NCBI RefSeq assembly: GCF_013363975.1
Contig: NZ_JABWGN010000010.1
Location: 406,715-470,714 of the forward strand
Reading direction: 5' to 3'
DNA length: 64,000 bases
DNA from: Nonomuraea montanisoli
GTDB taxonomy: Bacteria > Actinomycetota > Actinomycetes > Streptosporangiales > Streptosporangiaceae
Made by a program: the position numbers and the translations under genes. Shown one piece after another: positions 56,151 to 64,000 of the stretch. Positions within the stretch are counted from its first letter, which is position 1. Each line of letters opens with the position of its first letter. Below the pieces are notes generated by a model. It saw only the letters and a list, made by a program, of their open reading frames with translations. It was not told the origin of the DNA and did not search any database.

Positions 56151-56225
56151 TCAGCCGCTCCCGCCGCCTCGTCCATCAGCCACTCCCGCCGCCCCGCCCA
56201 TCAGCCGATCTCGTCGGCGATGTGC
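56151..56225. repeat. 25-bp tandem repeat of the LMW phosphatase 3' end
   Basis: TCAGCC-starting units at 56151, 56176 and 56201, exactly 25 bp apart. The last is the complement of the end and stop of the phosphatase gene. Confidence 0.85.
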
Positions 56226-56674
56226 TTGGCCACGCCCTCGGCCGCCGCCTCGACGAGCTCCAGCACCTCCACGAAACCCTCCGAGCCTCCGTAGTACGGA
56301 TCCGGCACCTCGGCCCCCTCGGGCGCCGCCGGGTCGAACGAGCGGAACAGGCTCACCTCGACGCCGGAGGGAGCCATCCCGCGCAGGACGGCGAGGTTGT
56401 CGCGATCCATGGCGAGGACCAGGTCGTAGCGGTCGAACCAGTCATGGGTGAACTGCCGGGCCCGGTGCGCCGAGCCGTCGTACCCGTGCTCGGACAGCGT
56501 GCGCAGGGCGCGGGCGTCCATCGGGTCGCCTGCGTGCCAGCCGCCCGTGCCCGCGCTCTCCACCGTGACCCGGCGGCCCAGCCCGCGCTCGTCCAGCACG
56601 TGCCGGAGGACCACCTCCGCCATCGGTGACCTGCAGATGTTCCCCATGCACACCAGGCATACGCGATACGTCAT
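56201..56674 (-). CDS. low-molecular-weight protein-tyrosine phosphatase
   Basis: A 157-residue phosphatase. The P-loop is CMGNICRSPMAE (Cys8 nucleophile, Arg14), the general-acid Asp is in PDPYYGG. It acts on phosphotyrosine proteins, for example capsule or stress kinases. The start is the ATG at 56674; one four codons earlier at 56686 is also possible. Confidence 0.92.
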   Translation of the reverse strand: MTYRVCLVCMGNICRSPMAEVVLRHVLDERGLGRRVTVESAGTGGWHAGDPMDARALRTLSEHGYDGSAHRARQFTHDWFDRYDLVLAMDRDNLAVLRGMAPSGVEVSLFRSFDPAAPEGAEVPDPYYGGSEGFVEVLELVEAAAEGVAKHIADEIG

Positions 56675-56702
56675 AAACCCCATCATGAGGGCGACCGGGC
56701 CC

Positions 56703-56724
56703 GTTCACCGAACGTTCACCCTCG
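56703..56724 (+). promoter_or_regulatory. PhoP (PHO) box of the pst operon
   Basis: Two 11-bp direct repeats, GTTCACCGAAC and GTTCACCCTCG, the actinobacterial PhoP half-site pattern, 72 bp before pstS. It predicts induction under phosphate limitation. A CATAAC-like -10 is at about 56751. Confidence 0.85.
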
Positions 56725-56795
56725 TCAGGGGTTGCGAGTCACTTTGCCTGCATAACTTCAGTGGCGACTAAGGACCAAGTGGGAGGAACCCAACC

Positions 56796-57905
56796 GTGAA
56801 GTATGCAGGCCGGCTCGCCGCCGTCGCCGTCGTCGGCGCGCTCTCGCTCGCTGCGTGCGGCACAGACAACAACACCTCTGGCAGCGCGAGCACCAGCTCG
56901 GCCGCCGCCACCGGCGCCGCCGGCAACGGGCTCAGCGGCACCATCAACGCCGCCGGTTCCTCGGCCCAGGCCAACGCGATCGACCAGTGGAAGAAGGACT
57001 TCCAGTCCAAGAACCCTGGCGCCAGTGTCAACTACCAGCCGAGCGGCTCGGGCGCGGGTGTGCAGGCGTTCATCCAGGGCACGGTCGCCTTCGCGGGTTC
57101 CGACTCGGCCCTCAAGGACGACAAGGGCGAGCCGGCGCAGGCCGACGCCCGGTGCAAGACCGGCAAGGCCATCAACATCCCGATGGTCACCGGCCCCATC
57201 GCCGTCGTCTACAACCTGCCCGGCGTGGACGGCCTCCAGCTCTCGCCCAAGACGATCGGCGCCATCTTCAACGGCAAGATCACCAAGTGGGACGACGCCG
57301 CCATCAAGGCCGACAACCCCCAGGCCAAGCTGCCCTCCACCCCGATCCAGGCCTTCCACCGGGCCGACGAGTCGGGCACGAGCGACAACTTCACCAAGTT
57401 CCTCAAGGCGACCGCCGAGTGGCCGTACGAGCCGGCCAAGGCCTGGCCCGCCGAGGCCAAGGGCCAGGGCGCCAAGGGCTCCGACGGCATCGCCTCCTCG
57501 GTGAAGGGCGCCGAGGGCGCCATCAGCTACGTCGAGCTGTCGTTCGCCGAGAACTCCCAGCTCCAGAAGGCCAAGGTGGCCAACGGCACCGGCGAGTTCG
57601 TCGAGCTGACCCCCGAGAGCGCGGCCAAGACCATCGAGACCGCCGAGGTCAAGGGCACCGGCAACGACCTCAAGCTGGGCATCGACTACGCCACCAAGAC
57701 GGCGGGCGCCTACCCGATCGTCCTCGTGACGTACGAGATCACCTGCGAGAAGGGCCTGTCGGCCGACGAGGCGAAGCTGGTCAAGTCGTTCCTCACCTAC
57801 ACCGCCAGCGACGAGGGCCAGACCGCGCTGAAGGACCTGGGCTACGCGCCCCTGTCGGGCGAGCTGCTCACCAAGGTCCGCACCGCCGTCGAGGCGATCT
57901 CCTAG
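56796..57905 (+). CDS. pstS: phosphate ABC transporter substrate-binding lipoprotein
   Basis: A 369-residue lipoprotein with lipobox LAAC (Cys21). The mature fold has AAGSSAQANAIDQWKKDF near residue 50 and phosphate-contacting blocks such as HRADESGTSDNFTKFL and SVKGAEGAISYVELSFA. The GTG at 56796 follows GGGAGGAA. Captures inorganic phosphate outside the membrane for PstCAB. Confidence 0.95.
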   Translation: MKYAGRLAAVAVVGALSLAACGTDNNTSGSASTSSAAATGAAGNGLSGTINAAGSSAQANAIDQWKKDFQSKNPGASVNYQPSGSGAGVQAFIQGTVAFAGSDSALKDDKGEPAQADARCKTGKAINIPMVTGPIAVVYNLPGVDGLQLSPKTIGAIFNGKITKWDDAAIKADNPQAKLPSTPIQAFHRADESGTSDNFTKFLKATAEWPYEPAKAWPAEAKGQGAKGSDGIASSVKGAEGAISYVELSFAENSQLQKAKVANGTGEFVELTPESAAKTIETAEVKGTGNDLKLGIDYATKTAGAYPIVLVTYEITCEKGLSADEAKLVKSFLTYTASDEGQTALKDLGYAPLSGELLTKVRTAVEAIS

Positions 57906-57913
57906 ATCCGCCG

Positions 57914-58894
57914 ATGACGACTGACGTCCGTACCCGTGGGGGCGGGCCGGCCACGCGCCGGTCCGCCTCGCGGCGCAGCCACGGTGAGGCGCCCTTCCGC
58001 TTCGCCGCCACCGGCGCGGGCATCCTCCTGCTGGTGATCATGGCGGCCATCGCCGTCTTCCTCATCAGCGAGGCGGTCCCGGCGCTCCAGGCCAACAAGG
58101 GCAGCTTCTTCACCGAACTGACCTGGGAGCCGAACGGCAGCCAGGTCTTCGGCATCGCCGCCCTTGCCTTCGGCACCGTCCTCAGCTCCGCCATCGCGCT
58201 CGTGATCGCCACCCCGGTGGCCATCGGCGTGGCACTGTTCATCTCCCACTACGCGCCGCGCCGCATGGCCGGGCCGCTCGGCTACCTGGTCGACCTGCTC
58301 GCCGCCGTCCCCAGCGTCGTCTACGGCCTGTGGGGCGTGGCGTTCCTGGTGCCGCTGCTCAAGACGCCGTCGGAGTGGCTGAACGCGCACCTCGGCTGGT
58401 TCCCGCTGTTCGCCGGCGAGGGCGCGATCGGCGGCAAGACCATGCTGGCCGGCGGCGTCGTGCTGGCCATCATGATCCTGCCGATCATCGCCGCGATCTC
58501 CCGCGAGGTCTTCCTCCAGACCCCCAAGATGAACGAGGAGGCCGCGCTCGCCCTCGGCGCCACCCGCTGGGAGATGATCCGGATGGCCGTGCTGCCGTTC
58601 GGCCGCCCCGGCGTGGTCAGCGCCGCGATGCTCGGCCTCGGCCGGGCCATGGGCGAGACGATCGCGGTCGCCCTGATCTTCCCCGCCACGTTCGACATCA
58701 CCTTCGAGATCCTCACCCCGCACGGCAACAGCATCGCGGCCAACATCGCCAACGGGTTCGGCGAGGCCACCCCGATCGGCCGGGGCGCGTTGATCGCCTC
58801 CGGTCTGGTGCTGTTCGTCATCACCCTGCTCGTCAACATGGCCGCACGCATGATCATCAACCGCCGCAAGGAATACGCGAGGAGCGGCGCATGA
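57914..58894 (+). CDS. pstC: phosphate ABC transporter permease PstC
   Basis: A 326-residue membrane permease with about six helices, beginning GAGILLLVIMAAIAVFLISEA, and a loop (EEAALALGATRWEMIRMAVLPFG) that couples to PstB. The ATG at 57914 is 9 bp after pstS. It overlaps pstA by ATGA. Confidence 0.93.
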   Translation: MTTDVRTRGGGPATRRSASRRSHGEAPFRFAATGAGILLLVIMAAIAVFLISEAVPALQANKGSFFTELTWEPNGSQVFGIAALAFGTVLSSAIALVIATPVAIGVALFISHYAPRRMAGPLGYLVDLLAAVPSVVYGLWGVAFLVPLLKTPSEWLNAHLGWFPLFAGEGAIGGKTMLAGGVVLAIMILPIIAAISREVFLQTPKMNEEAALALGATRWEMIRMAVLPFGRPGVVSAAMLGLGRAMGETIAVALIFPATFDITFEILTPHGNSIAANIANGFGEATPIGRGALIASGLVLFVITLLVNMAARMIINRRKEYARSGA

Positions 58895-59766
58895 CCACCG
58901 TCCAGCACATCTCGGCCGGCCGCCGCGTCAAGGACCGCCTGGCGCAGGGGCTGGTCTATCTCGCGTTCGCCCTGGCCGTCGTACCGCTCGTCTCGGTGCT
59001 GTGGCTGGTCATCAAGAACGGCCTCGCCCGGTTCGACACGGAGTTCCTCACCCACTCCATGCGCAACATCGGCGCGCGCGACGCGGGCGGCGGCGCCTAC
59101 CACGCGATCATCGGCACGCTGGAGCAGGTCCTGCTGGCCTCGCTCATCGCGGTGCCGATCGGCCTGCTCACGGCGATCTACCTCACCGAGTACGGCAACG
59201 GCGGCCGGCTGAGCCGGGCCATCAGCTTCTTCGTGGACGTCATGACCGGCGTCCCGTCCGTCGTCACCGGCCTGTTCGTCCTCGCGTTCTGGATCCTGTT
59301 CCTGGGCATGCCGTTCTCCGGCCTGGCCGGCGCGCTCGCCCTGGCGATCCTCATGATGCCGACGGTGGTCAGATCGGCCGAGGAGATGCTCCGCCTCGTG
59401 CCGAACGACCTGCGCGAGGCCTCGTACGCGCTGGGCGTGGCCAAGTGGCGCACGATCGTGAAGGTCGTGCTGCCGACCGCGTTCACCGGCATCGTCACCG
59501 GCGTCATGCTGGCCGTCGCCCGCGTCGCGGGCGAGACGGCGCCGCTGCTGCTGACCGTGTTCTTCACCGACTCCATCAACAGCGACCCGTTCAACGGGCC
59601 GCAGATGGGGCTCCCCCTCTACGTCTTCGACCAGGCGGGACGTCCCAACGACACCGCCATCGACCGGGCCTGGACCGGAGCCCTCACGCTCATCCTGATC
59701 GTCATGCTGCTCAACCTGGTGGCGCGCCTCATCGCCTGGTGGCGCTCGCCCGCCAAGGGCCGATAG
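58891..59766 (+). CDS. pstA: phosphate ABC transporter permease PstA
   Basis: A 291-residue permease with about six helices (VYLAFALAVVPLVSVLWLVI first) and the PstB-docking segment REASYALGVAKWRTIVKVVLP. Overlaps pstC by four bases and lies 15 bp before pstB. Confidence 0.93.
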   Translation: MTTVQHISAGRRVKDRLAQGLVYLAFALAVVPLVSVLWLVIKNGLARFDTEFLTHSMRNIGARDAGGGAYHAIIGTLEQVLLASLIAVPIGLLTAIYLTEYGNGGRLSRAISFFVDVMTGVPSVVTGLFVLAFWILFLGMPFSGLAGALALAILMMPTVVRSAEEMLRLVPNDLREASYALGVAKWRTIVKVVLPTAFTGIVTGVMLAVARVAGETAPLLLTVFFTDSINSDPFNGPQMGLPLYVFDQAGRPNDTAIDRAWTGALTLILIVMLLNLVARLIAWWRSPAKGR

Positions 59767-59781
59767 GGGGTAACCAGCGCA

Positions 59782-60558
59782 ATGTCCAAGCAGATCCAGG
59801 TGTCCGGTCTCGACGCCTACTACGGCTCGCACAAGGCCATCGAGGACGTCTCGATGACGATCGAGCCGCGTTCGATCACGGCCTTCATCGGCCCGTCCGG
59901 ATGCGGCAAGTCGACGTTCCTGCGCACGCTCAACCGCATGCACGAGGTCATCCCCGGCGCGCGCGTGGAGGGCAAGGTCCTGCTCGACGGCGAGGACCTG
60001 TACGGCGCGACGGTCGAGCCGGTGTCGGTGCGCCGGTCCATCGGCATGGTGTTCCAGCGTCCGAACCCGTTCCCCACGATGTCCATCTACGAGAACGTGG
60101 CCGCCGGGCTGCGACTCAACGGCCGTGTCTCGAAGTCGCAGAGCGACGGCATCGTCGAGGAGTCGCTCAAGGGCGCCAACCTCTGGAACGAGGTCAAGGA
60201 CCGGCTCAACAAGCCCGGCGCGGGCCTGTCGGGCGGTCAGCAGCAGCGGCTCTGCATCGCCCGAGCCATCGCGGTCAAGCCGCAGGTGCTGCTCATGGAC
60301 GAGCCGTGCTCGGCGCTCGACCCGATCTCCACGCTGGCCATCGAGGACCTCATGGTCAAGCTCAAGGACCAGTACACGATCGTCATCGTCACCCACAACA
60401 TGCAGCAGGCGGCCCGGGTCAGTGACCGGACGGCCTTCTTCAACCTCGACGGCCAGGGCAAGCCGGGCAAGGTGGTGGAAATGGACGAAACTTCCCGGAT
60501 GTTCACCAACCCCTCGCAGAAGGCGACCGAGGACTACATCACCGGGCGCTTCGGCTGA
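59782..60558 (+). CDS. pstB: phosphate ABC transporter ATPase PstB
   Basis: A 258-residue ATPase. Walker A GPSGCGKST, signature LSGGQQQR, Walker B VLLMDEPCSALD, switch His in VTHNM. Its stop overlaps the ATG of the atypical response regulator (TGATG). Energises PstCA. Confidence 0.96.
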   Translation: MSKQIQVSGLDAYYGSHKAIEDVSMTIEPRSITAFIGPSGCGKSTFLRTLNRMHEVIPGARVEGKVLLDGEDLYGATVEPVSVRRSIGMVFQRPNPFPTMSIYENVAAGLRLNGRVSKSQSDGIVEESLKGANLWNEVKDRLNKPGAGLSGGQQQRLCIARAIAVKPQVLLMDEPCSALDPISTLAIEDLMVKLKDQYTIVIVTHNMQQAARVSDRTAFFNLDGQGKPGKVVEMDETSRMFTNPSQKATEDYITGRFG

Positions 60559-61274
60559 TGACCCACCAGCAGGCGGCATCCACGGTGAACGGGGACACGC
60601 GGACCAGGCCCGTACTGCTCATCGCCGACCCCGACGAGGAGGTCGCCGGAGATCTGGCCGACGCCCTCGAACGCGAGGGCGTGGCCGTCACCAACGCGCC
60701 CGACGGCGCCCAGGGCCTGCTGCAGGCCGGCGCGCTCCAGCCCGACGTGGTGCTGGTGGCGGCCAGCCTGCCGGTCATCGGCGCCGTCGACTTCGTCCGC
60801 GCGGTCCGGGTCGCACGTGCCGTGCCCGTGCTGCTCGGGGTCGGCGAGGGCAACGCCGACCAGGCCGTCCAGGCGCTCGCGGCCGGGGCGGCGGCCTGCG
60901 TCGCCCGGCCGTACCGGGTGCCGGAGCTGTTGCCGTTCATCCACGCGGCCTCCCCAGAGCAGCGCGACGTGCTCGCCGCCGGCTCCGTCGAGCTGGACGT
61001 GCGGGCCTACCAGGTACGCGTGGACGGGCGGGTCGTCCACCTGCCCCTCAGGGAGTTCGAACTGCTGCTGTACCTGATGCGCAACGCCGACCGGACGGTC
61101 ACGCGGGAGCAGATCATGCGGCACGTGTGGCACGCGGGGGCCGGCACGTCCACGAACACGATCGCCGTCCACGTCAAGCGGCTGCGCGCCCGGCTGGGGG
61201 ACGAGGACGACCAGCTCATCCAGACGGTACGCGGGGTGGGCTACCGGCTCGTCACACCGGGCTCGCCCGCCTGA
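60558..61274 (+). CDS. OmpR-type regulator with degenerate receiver, pst-linked
   Basis: A 238-residue protein. The receiver keeps the acidic pair (LIADPDEE), but where the phosphorylated Asp is expected it reads VVLVAASLP (Ala), and the conserved Lys is replaced by Arg (ARPYRVP). The C-terminal winged helix is normal (LPLREFELLLYLMRN ... TNTIAVHVKRLRARLG). It overlaps pstB, so it is presumably made under phosphate limitation. It probably acts without Asp phosphorylation. A partner kinase is not adjacent. Confidence 0.87.
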   Translation: MTHQQAASTVNGDTRTRPVLLIADPDEEVAGDLADALEREGVAVTNAPDGAQGLLQAGALQPDVVLVAASLPVIGAVDFVRAVRVARAVPVLLGVGEGNADQAVQALAAGAAACVARPYRVPELLPFIHAASPEQRDVLAAGSVELDVRAYQVRVDGRVVHLPLREFELLLYLMRNADRTVTREQIMRHVWHAGAGTSTNTIAVHVKRLRARLGDEDDQLIQTVRGVGYRLVTPGSPA

Positions 61275-61445
61275 GCAGGCTCTCCACTGCGCCTGGGCGC
61301 GCCCGACTGCTTGAACGGGCCCAGCTGACTGGTCAGGCTCGACTGCTTGAGCGGTCTCAGCTGACGGGTCGGGCTCAGCTAGCTGGTCGGGCTCGACTAC
61401 CTGAGCGAGCTCGACTACCTGAGCGAGCTCGGCTGCCTGAGGGAC
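61265..61445. repeat. degenerate repeats of the pst-linked regulator 3' end
   Basis: CTCGCCCGCCTGAGC at the end of the regulator gene (TGA is its stop) is echoed downstream by CTCGACTGCTTGAGC, two copies of CTCGACTACCTGAGCGAG 18 bp apart, and CTCGGCTGCCTGAGG. No gene is supported in 61275-61643. Confidence 0.7.
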
Positions 61446-61643
61446 GGGGTGCGGGCTGGTCGCCGCAGGTCGGCTGGGGCCTGTACGGCGCCACGGGCCG
61501 GTGTCGCCTGCGCAGCACAGAAGAAGCCCGACTCGCTGGCGCGGCGCTGGAGCCCGACTGGCTGACGCGATGTCGCGGCCTCGATCATCCGTACGGTGCC
61601 GAAGCCTGACGCCCCGTTCTCGGTCACCCGTGCGGTGCCCGGG

Positions 61644-62660
61644 TCATGATCGGCGGCATGCCCGGAACGCCTTCATGGCGCGCTTGGCCACGCCTTCCAC
61701 GGTCGCGATGCCGTTCCCCACCTCGGCAGCACCCTCGCTGAGCACCGCGACCGCGTAGTCGTGGCCGGCCGCGCCCTTGCCGCGCCCACGGAGAAGCCCG
61801 ACAGTGACGACCGCCCAGCGCTTGGTGGACACGCGCTTCAGCCAGCCGTTCTTCAGCGCCACGCGGTCACGTCCGCAGGCGGCGGCGCTGATCCCCCAGT
61901 CCTGACCGGGGATCACCCGGCCCATCAGTCGCAGCACCTGGTCCCGATCCTTCCCCGGCAACGGGCTCCGATCCGACACCAGGGCCCGCATGAGCCGTAC
62001 CTGGTCCTCGGCCGAGGTGGGCGTGATGCCCCAGCAGTACAGGTCCACGCACTTGCCCGGAACCCCCGAAGTGTTGCGCAGCCCGAACCGCCGACCGGCT
62101 CGGGTGAAGCCGTCGGGACCGCCGATGCGCGTCCAGAGCCGATCGGCAGCGTGGTTGTCGCTGTAACGGATCATCAGGTCGGCGTCGCGACGCACCCCCT
62201 GGGGCAGCTCGCGCCAAGGGGTGCGGAGGAGGAGCGCCATGAGGATCTGCACCTTGGCGGAGCTGGCGGTGATCAGGCGCTCGTCGCGGTGGTAGCGGTA
62301 GAGGCGGCCGTCGGTGAGGTCGCGCACCATGGCGGTGACGGGCCCAGGGCGACCGGCGAGGTAGCGGCCGAGCTCCTTGGTCAGGGTCTTGGTCGGGACG
62401 GGGGCGGCCTTCGCGGTCTTGCGCTTGAGGGCTGCGGGCGTCTCGCGGTCGGCGACCTTCCTGGGCGCGAACTCGATGGACTCGATGACGGAACTCGCGG
62501 ATGGCCCCGGCAGTAGGCTCTCGCGACCTCTGAGGGCGACGACCGCAGGGACAGGCGAGGTCACCAAGGCGGCTGAGGTGAGAACGGGCGGCGAGGCGGC
62601 AGCCGGCGCCACCAGAACGGTGACCAACGCGGCCCGGCGCACCGCCCTGCCGACGATCAT
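61644..62660 (-). CDS. secreted beta-lactamase-like serine hydrolase
   Basis: A 338-residue protein with an N-terminal export signal (AVRRAALVTVLVAPAAAS) and a class-A beta-lactamase/transpeptidase-like fold. SxxK motif in TASSAKVQIL near residue 134, SDN in IRYSDNHAADRL and a KNG motif (ALKNGWLK) in place of KTG. It may be a lactamase or, more probably, a peptidoglycan-acting enzyme or esterase; lactam resistance is not shown. The ATG at 62660 is the start that yields the signal peptide. Confidence 0.83.
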   Translation of the reverse strand: MIVGRAVRRAALVTVLVAPAAASPPVLTSAALVTSPVPAVVALRGRESLLPGPSASSVIESIEFAPRKVADRETPAALKRKTAKAAPVPTKTLTKELGRYLAGRPGPVTAMVRDLTDGRLYRYHRDERLITASSAKVQILMALLLRTPWRELPQGVRRDADLMIRYSDNHAADRLWTRIGGPDGFTRAGRRFGLRNTSGVPGKCVDLYCWGITPTSAEDQVRLMRALVSDRSPLPGKDRDQVLRLMGRVIPGQDWGISAAACGRDRVALKNGWLKRVSTKRWAVVTVGLLRGRGKGAAGHDYAVAVLSEGAAEVGNGIATVEGVAKRAMKAFRACRRS

Positions 62661-63522
62661 TGCCGAATTATCCCGACAAAGCACCACACGCCGCCAGCCA
62701 AATCCCGCAACGACCACCCGCAGCACGCTGAAGCCGACGGCAGCATCGCAGGCAGGATCAGGCCTCAGAGAGCGGCCTGCATGAACAGCACCAAGTACGG
62801 CACCGACGACAGGCCCCGCCCGTTCCCGTGACGCCACGTTCACGGCGACCAGTCCGAGGGAGGGGAAGCCGCCGCAATGACCTCACGTCATGGTGCGGTG
62901 ATCAGGTCCGTGGTTTGGGGTCCTGGTACCGGACCACATCGCCGGCTGGGAGCCGAGGCTCCCAGGGCTAGACAGCCCGCGCGATCTGCCCATGGCGACT
63001 CCTCGACTGCGCCAGAGCCTCGGCCTCGGTCCCTTGCCGGCAGCGCCGGGCCCGAATCGATGTCGCGGCTCTCCCGAGAGTGCTCCTACTGAGTGGCACC
63101 CACGATGTGGCAGTCCAGCGAGATGTCGTGGTGCAGTGATCACGCCGTCCAAGCAGACGCGAGAAGGAGTGGCGTAGACATGAAGACGGCCATCGCACGA
63201 TCCTTCGAGTGCATGACCTGGACTGAAGGGGAACCCCGCGATGGCCGCCACACAACAGTGTGCCGCCTGGGCCGCGGCCGCAGGAGCTGTTTGACGTAAC
63301 TCCCTGAAATACTTCGGTGGCGAAGCGTCACATTCACCATATCCAGGACATGGAGCGGACTCTTCACGGCGCAAGGGTGGTCCAGGGTCGCATCGCTTGC
63401 ATGCGGACCGCCCAGTTCGGACTTGCACCCACCGCCCTCTTCCCCGTTGCCGAGAAGAGGAGCAACTGTCGCGCCGGCACGTTGACGTGGCGTGCGCTCG
63501 ACTTCTCCAGGTCAGGTGCGAC
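62661..63522. other. gene-poor region
   Basis: Composition is less GC-rich than elsewhere. Several short frames exist on both strands but none has family motifs, codon bias or a good start. A palindrome CTGGGAG / CTCCCAG is near 62946-62964. Probably decayed or non-coding DNA. Confidence 0.5.
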
Positions 63523-63699
63523 CTACTGCCCTACTCGCCCGTCGATGCGCTCGCACAGCAGATCGGCGTGCCCACAGTGACGAGCGCACTCCTCGATCCG
63601 ACGCGCCCACACCTCTCGGACAGCGATGCCATCGCTCCGAACCCGCGCACCCACGTCCTTTGGCCAAGGCACGCCGTGAATCGAGCGGTCAGAGCTCAC
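63523..63699 (-). pseudogene. C-terminal remnant of a DinB/DUF664-family protein
   Basis: A 58-codon frame on the minus strand whose end reads EVWARRIEECARHCGHADLL and then CERIDGRVGQ-stop, the characteristic tail of the DinB/DUF664 metal-binding family (His of ARHCGHAD). The N-terminal two-thirds of the family, about 110 residues, is missing upstream. It is a truncated fragment rather than a working gene. Confidence 0.6.
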
Positions 63700-63927
63700 G
63701 GATCCGCCCTCATGACAACGGAGGTACGGACCTCAAGAGCAGGCGCACCGCACAAGAGCACGCACACACCAGCCTCGTGCCACGCGCCCGAGCACCCGCC
63801 AAAAATGGGAGTACCCGCCAGAAGAACGCGCCATCCACGAGACGTGAGCCGGCTGGCCCCTTCAAAACACCCGCACAACGCAAGAAAGGGCCCCATCCTC
63901 CACTCCCCAAAGCCAACCCTGGCCCTG

Positions 63928-63950
63928 AGAAGCTCCGGATGGAGCCCTTA
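63928..63950 (-). terminator. possible rRNA-operon terminator hairpin
   Basis: GCTCC-GGAT-GGAGC stem at 63932-63945, about 20 bp beyond the 5S 3' end on the minus strand. The stem is short, so confidence is limited. The bases between the DinB remnant and here hold no gene. Confidence 0.4.
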
Positions 63951-63968
63951 CCTGTCAAACAAAGATTG

Positions 63969-64000
63969 TCCGGCGGTGACCTACTCTCCCACACCCTCCC
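63969..64000 (-). rRNA. rrf: 5S rRNA, 3' end only
   Basis: On the minus strand the sequence reads GGGAGGGTGTGGGAGAGTAG then GTCACCGCCGG, the conserved 3' part of bacterial 5S rRNA. The rest, and the 23S and 16S genes, would lie to the right of the window. The exact 3' end is uncertain by a few bases. Confidence 0.93.

Noticed and set aside
62883..63428. 181-codon minus-strand frame
   Set aside because: No motif, poor codon bias and no ribosome site.

Overview
This is a high-GC actinobacterial chromosome segment, most likely from Streptosporangiales (Nonomuraea-like). The reasons are the GC-rich codon bias, the fused 2-oxoglutarate decarboxylase/dehydrogenase, nickel superoxide dismutase with its own maturation protease, a WhiB1/WblE regulator, the mycothiol-linked SigR/RsrA pair, a DasR-type GntR regulator and a Streptomyces-type subtilisin inhibitor. 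The right-hand half keeps a gene order known from other actinobacteria (whiB1, pdtaS-type kinase, biotin carrier, rsrA-sigR, aroA-rsgA-hisN). The last 32 bases are the 3' end of a 5S rRNA gene on the minus strand, so an rRNA operon lies just outside the window.

Layout. 0-10 kb: kgd, a DUF4097/PadR operon, then minus-strand genes (MpaB-type oxygenase, zinc-type oxidoreductase, membrane protein, thiolase-like protein). 10-19 kb: the most unusual block. It holds a secreted SSI-type protease inhibitor divergent from five consecutive secreted trypsin-like proteins. The first has a complete His-Asp-Ser triad. In the next four the catalytic Ser is replaced by Asp, and three of these carry an extra insert of roughly 110-160 residues. 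Two of the four have perfect CRP-type palindromes about 285-290 bp upstream and share a duplicated leader with a hairpin. 19-30 kb: a large regulator, malic enzyme, an amino-acid ABC transporter, sodN with its protease, an anti-sigma/sigma pair, a lipid-kinase-like gene and whiB1. 30-48 kb: PdtaS-type kinase, DasR, bioD, nuclease, a NarL-type two-component operon with a second DUF4097 protein, a TPP enzyme, a PASTA kinase, biotin carrier and biotin carboxylase, tandem HD-domain membrane proteins with a previously hidden 36-residue gene, an epimerase and rsrA-sigR. 48-62 kb: methyltransferase, DksA-like and SRAP proteins, aroA, a repeat-built ORF, rsgA (apparently starting at CTG), hisN, the pstSCAB operon behind a PhoP box with an atypical response regulator, and a beta-lactamase-like serine hydrolase. 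62.7-64 kb: gene-poor, with a DinB-family remnant, leading to the 5S gene.

A second theme is sequence microevolution at gene ends. At eight loci the last 15-45 bases of a gene, including its stop codon, are repeated in tandem just downstream (after padR, mpaB-like, the thiolase-like gene, the second protease homologue, aroA, the fructosamine kinase, the LMW phosphatase and the pst-linked regulator). Minisatellite-like arrays also occur inside the PASTA kinase and between aroA and rsgA. All functional statements rest on reading motifs by eye; no database search was run.
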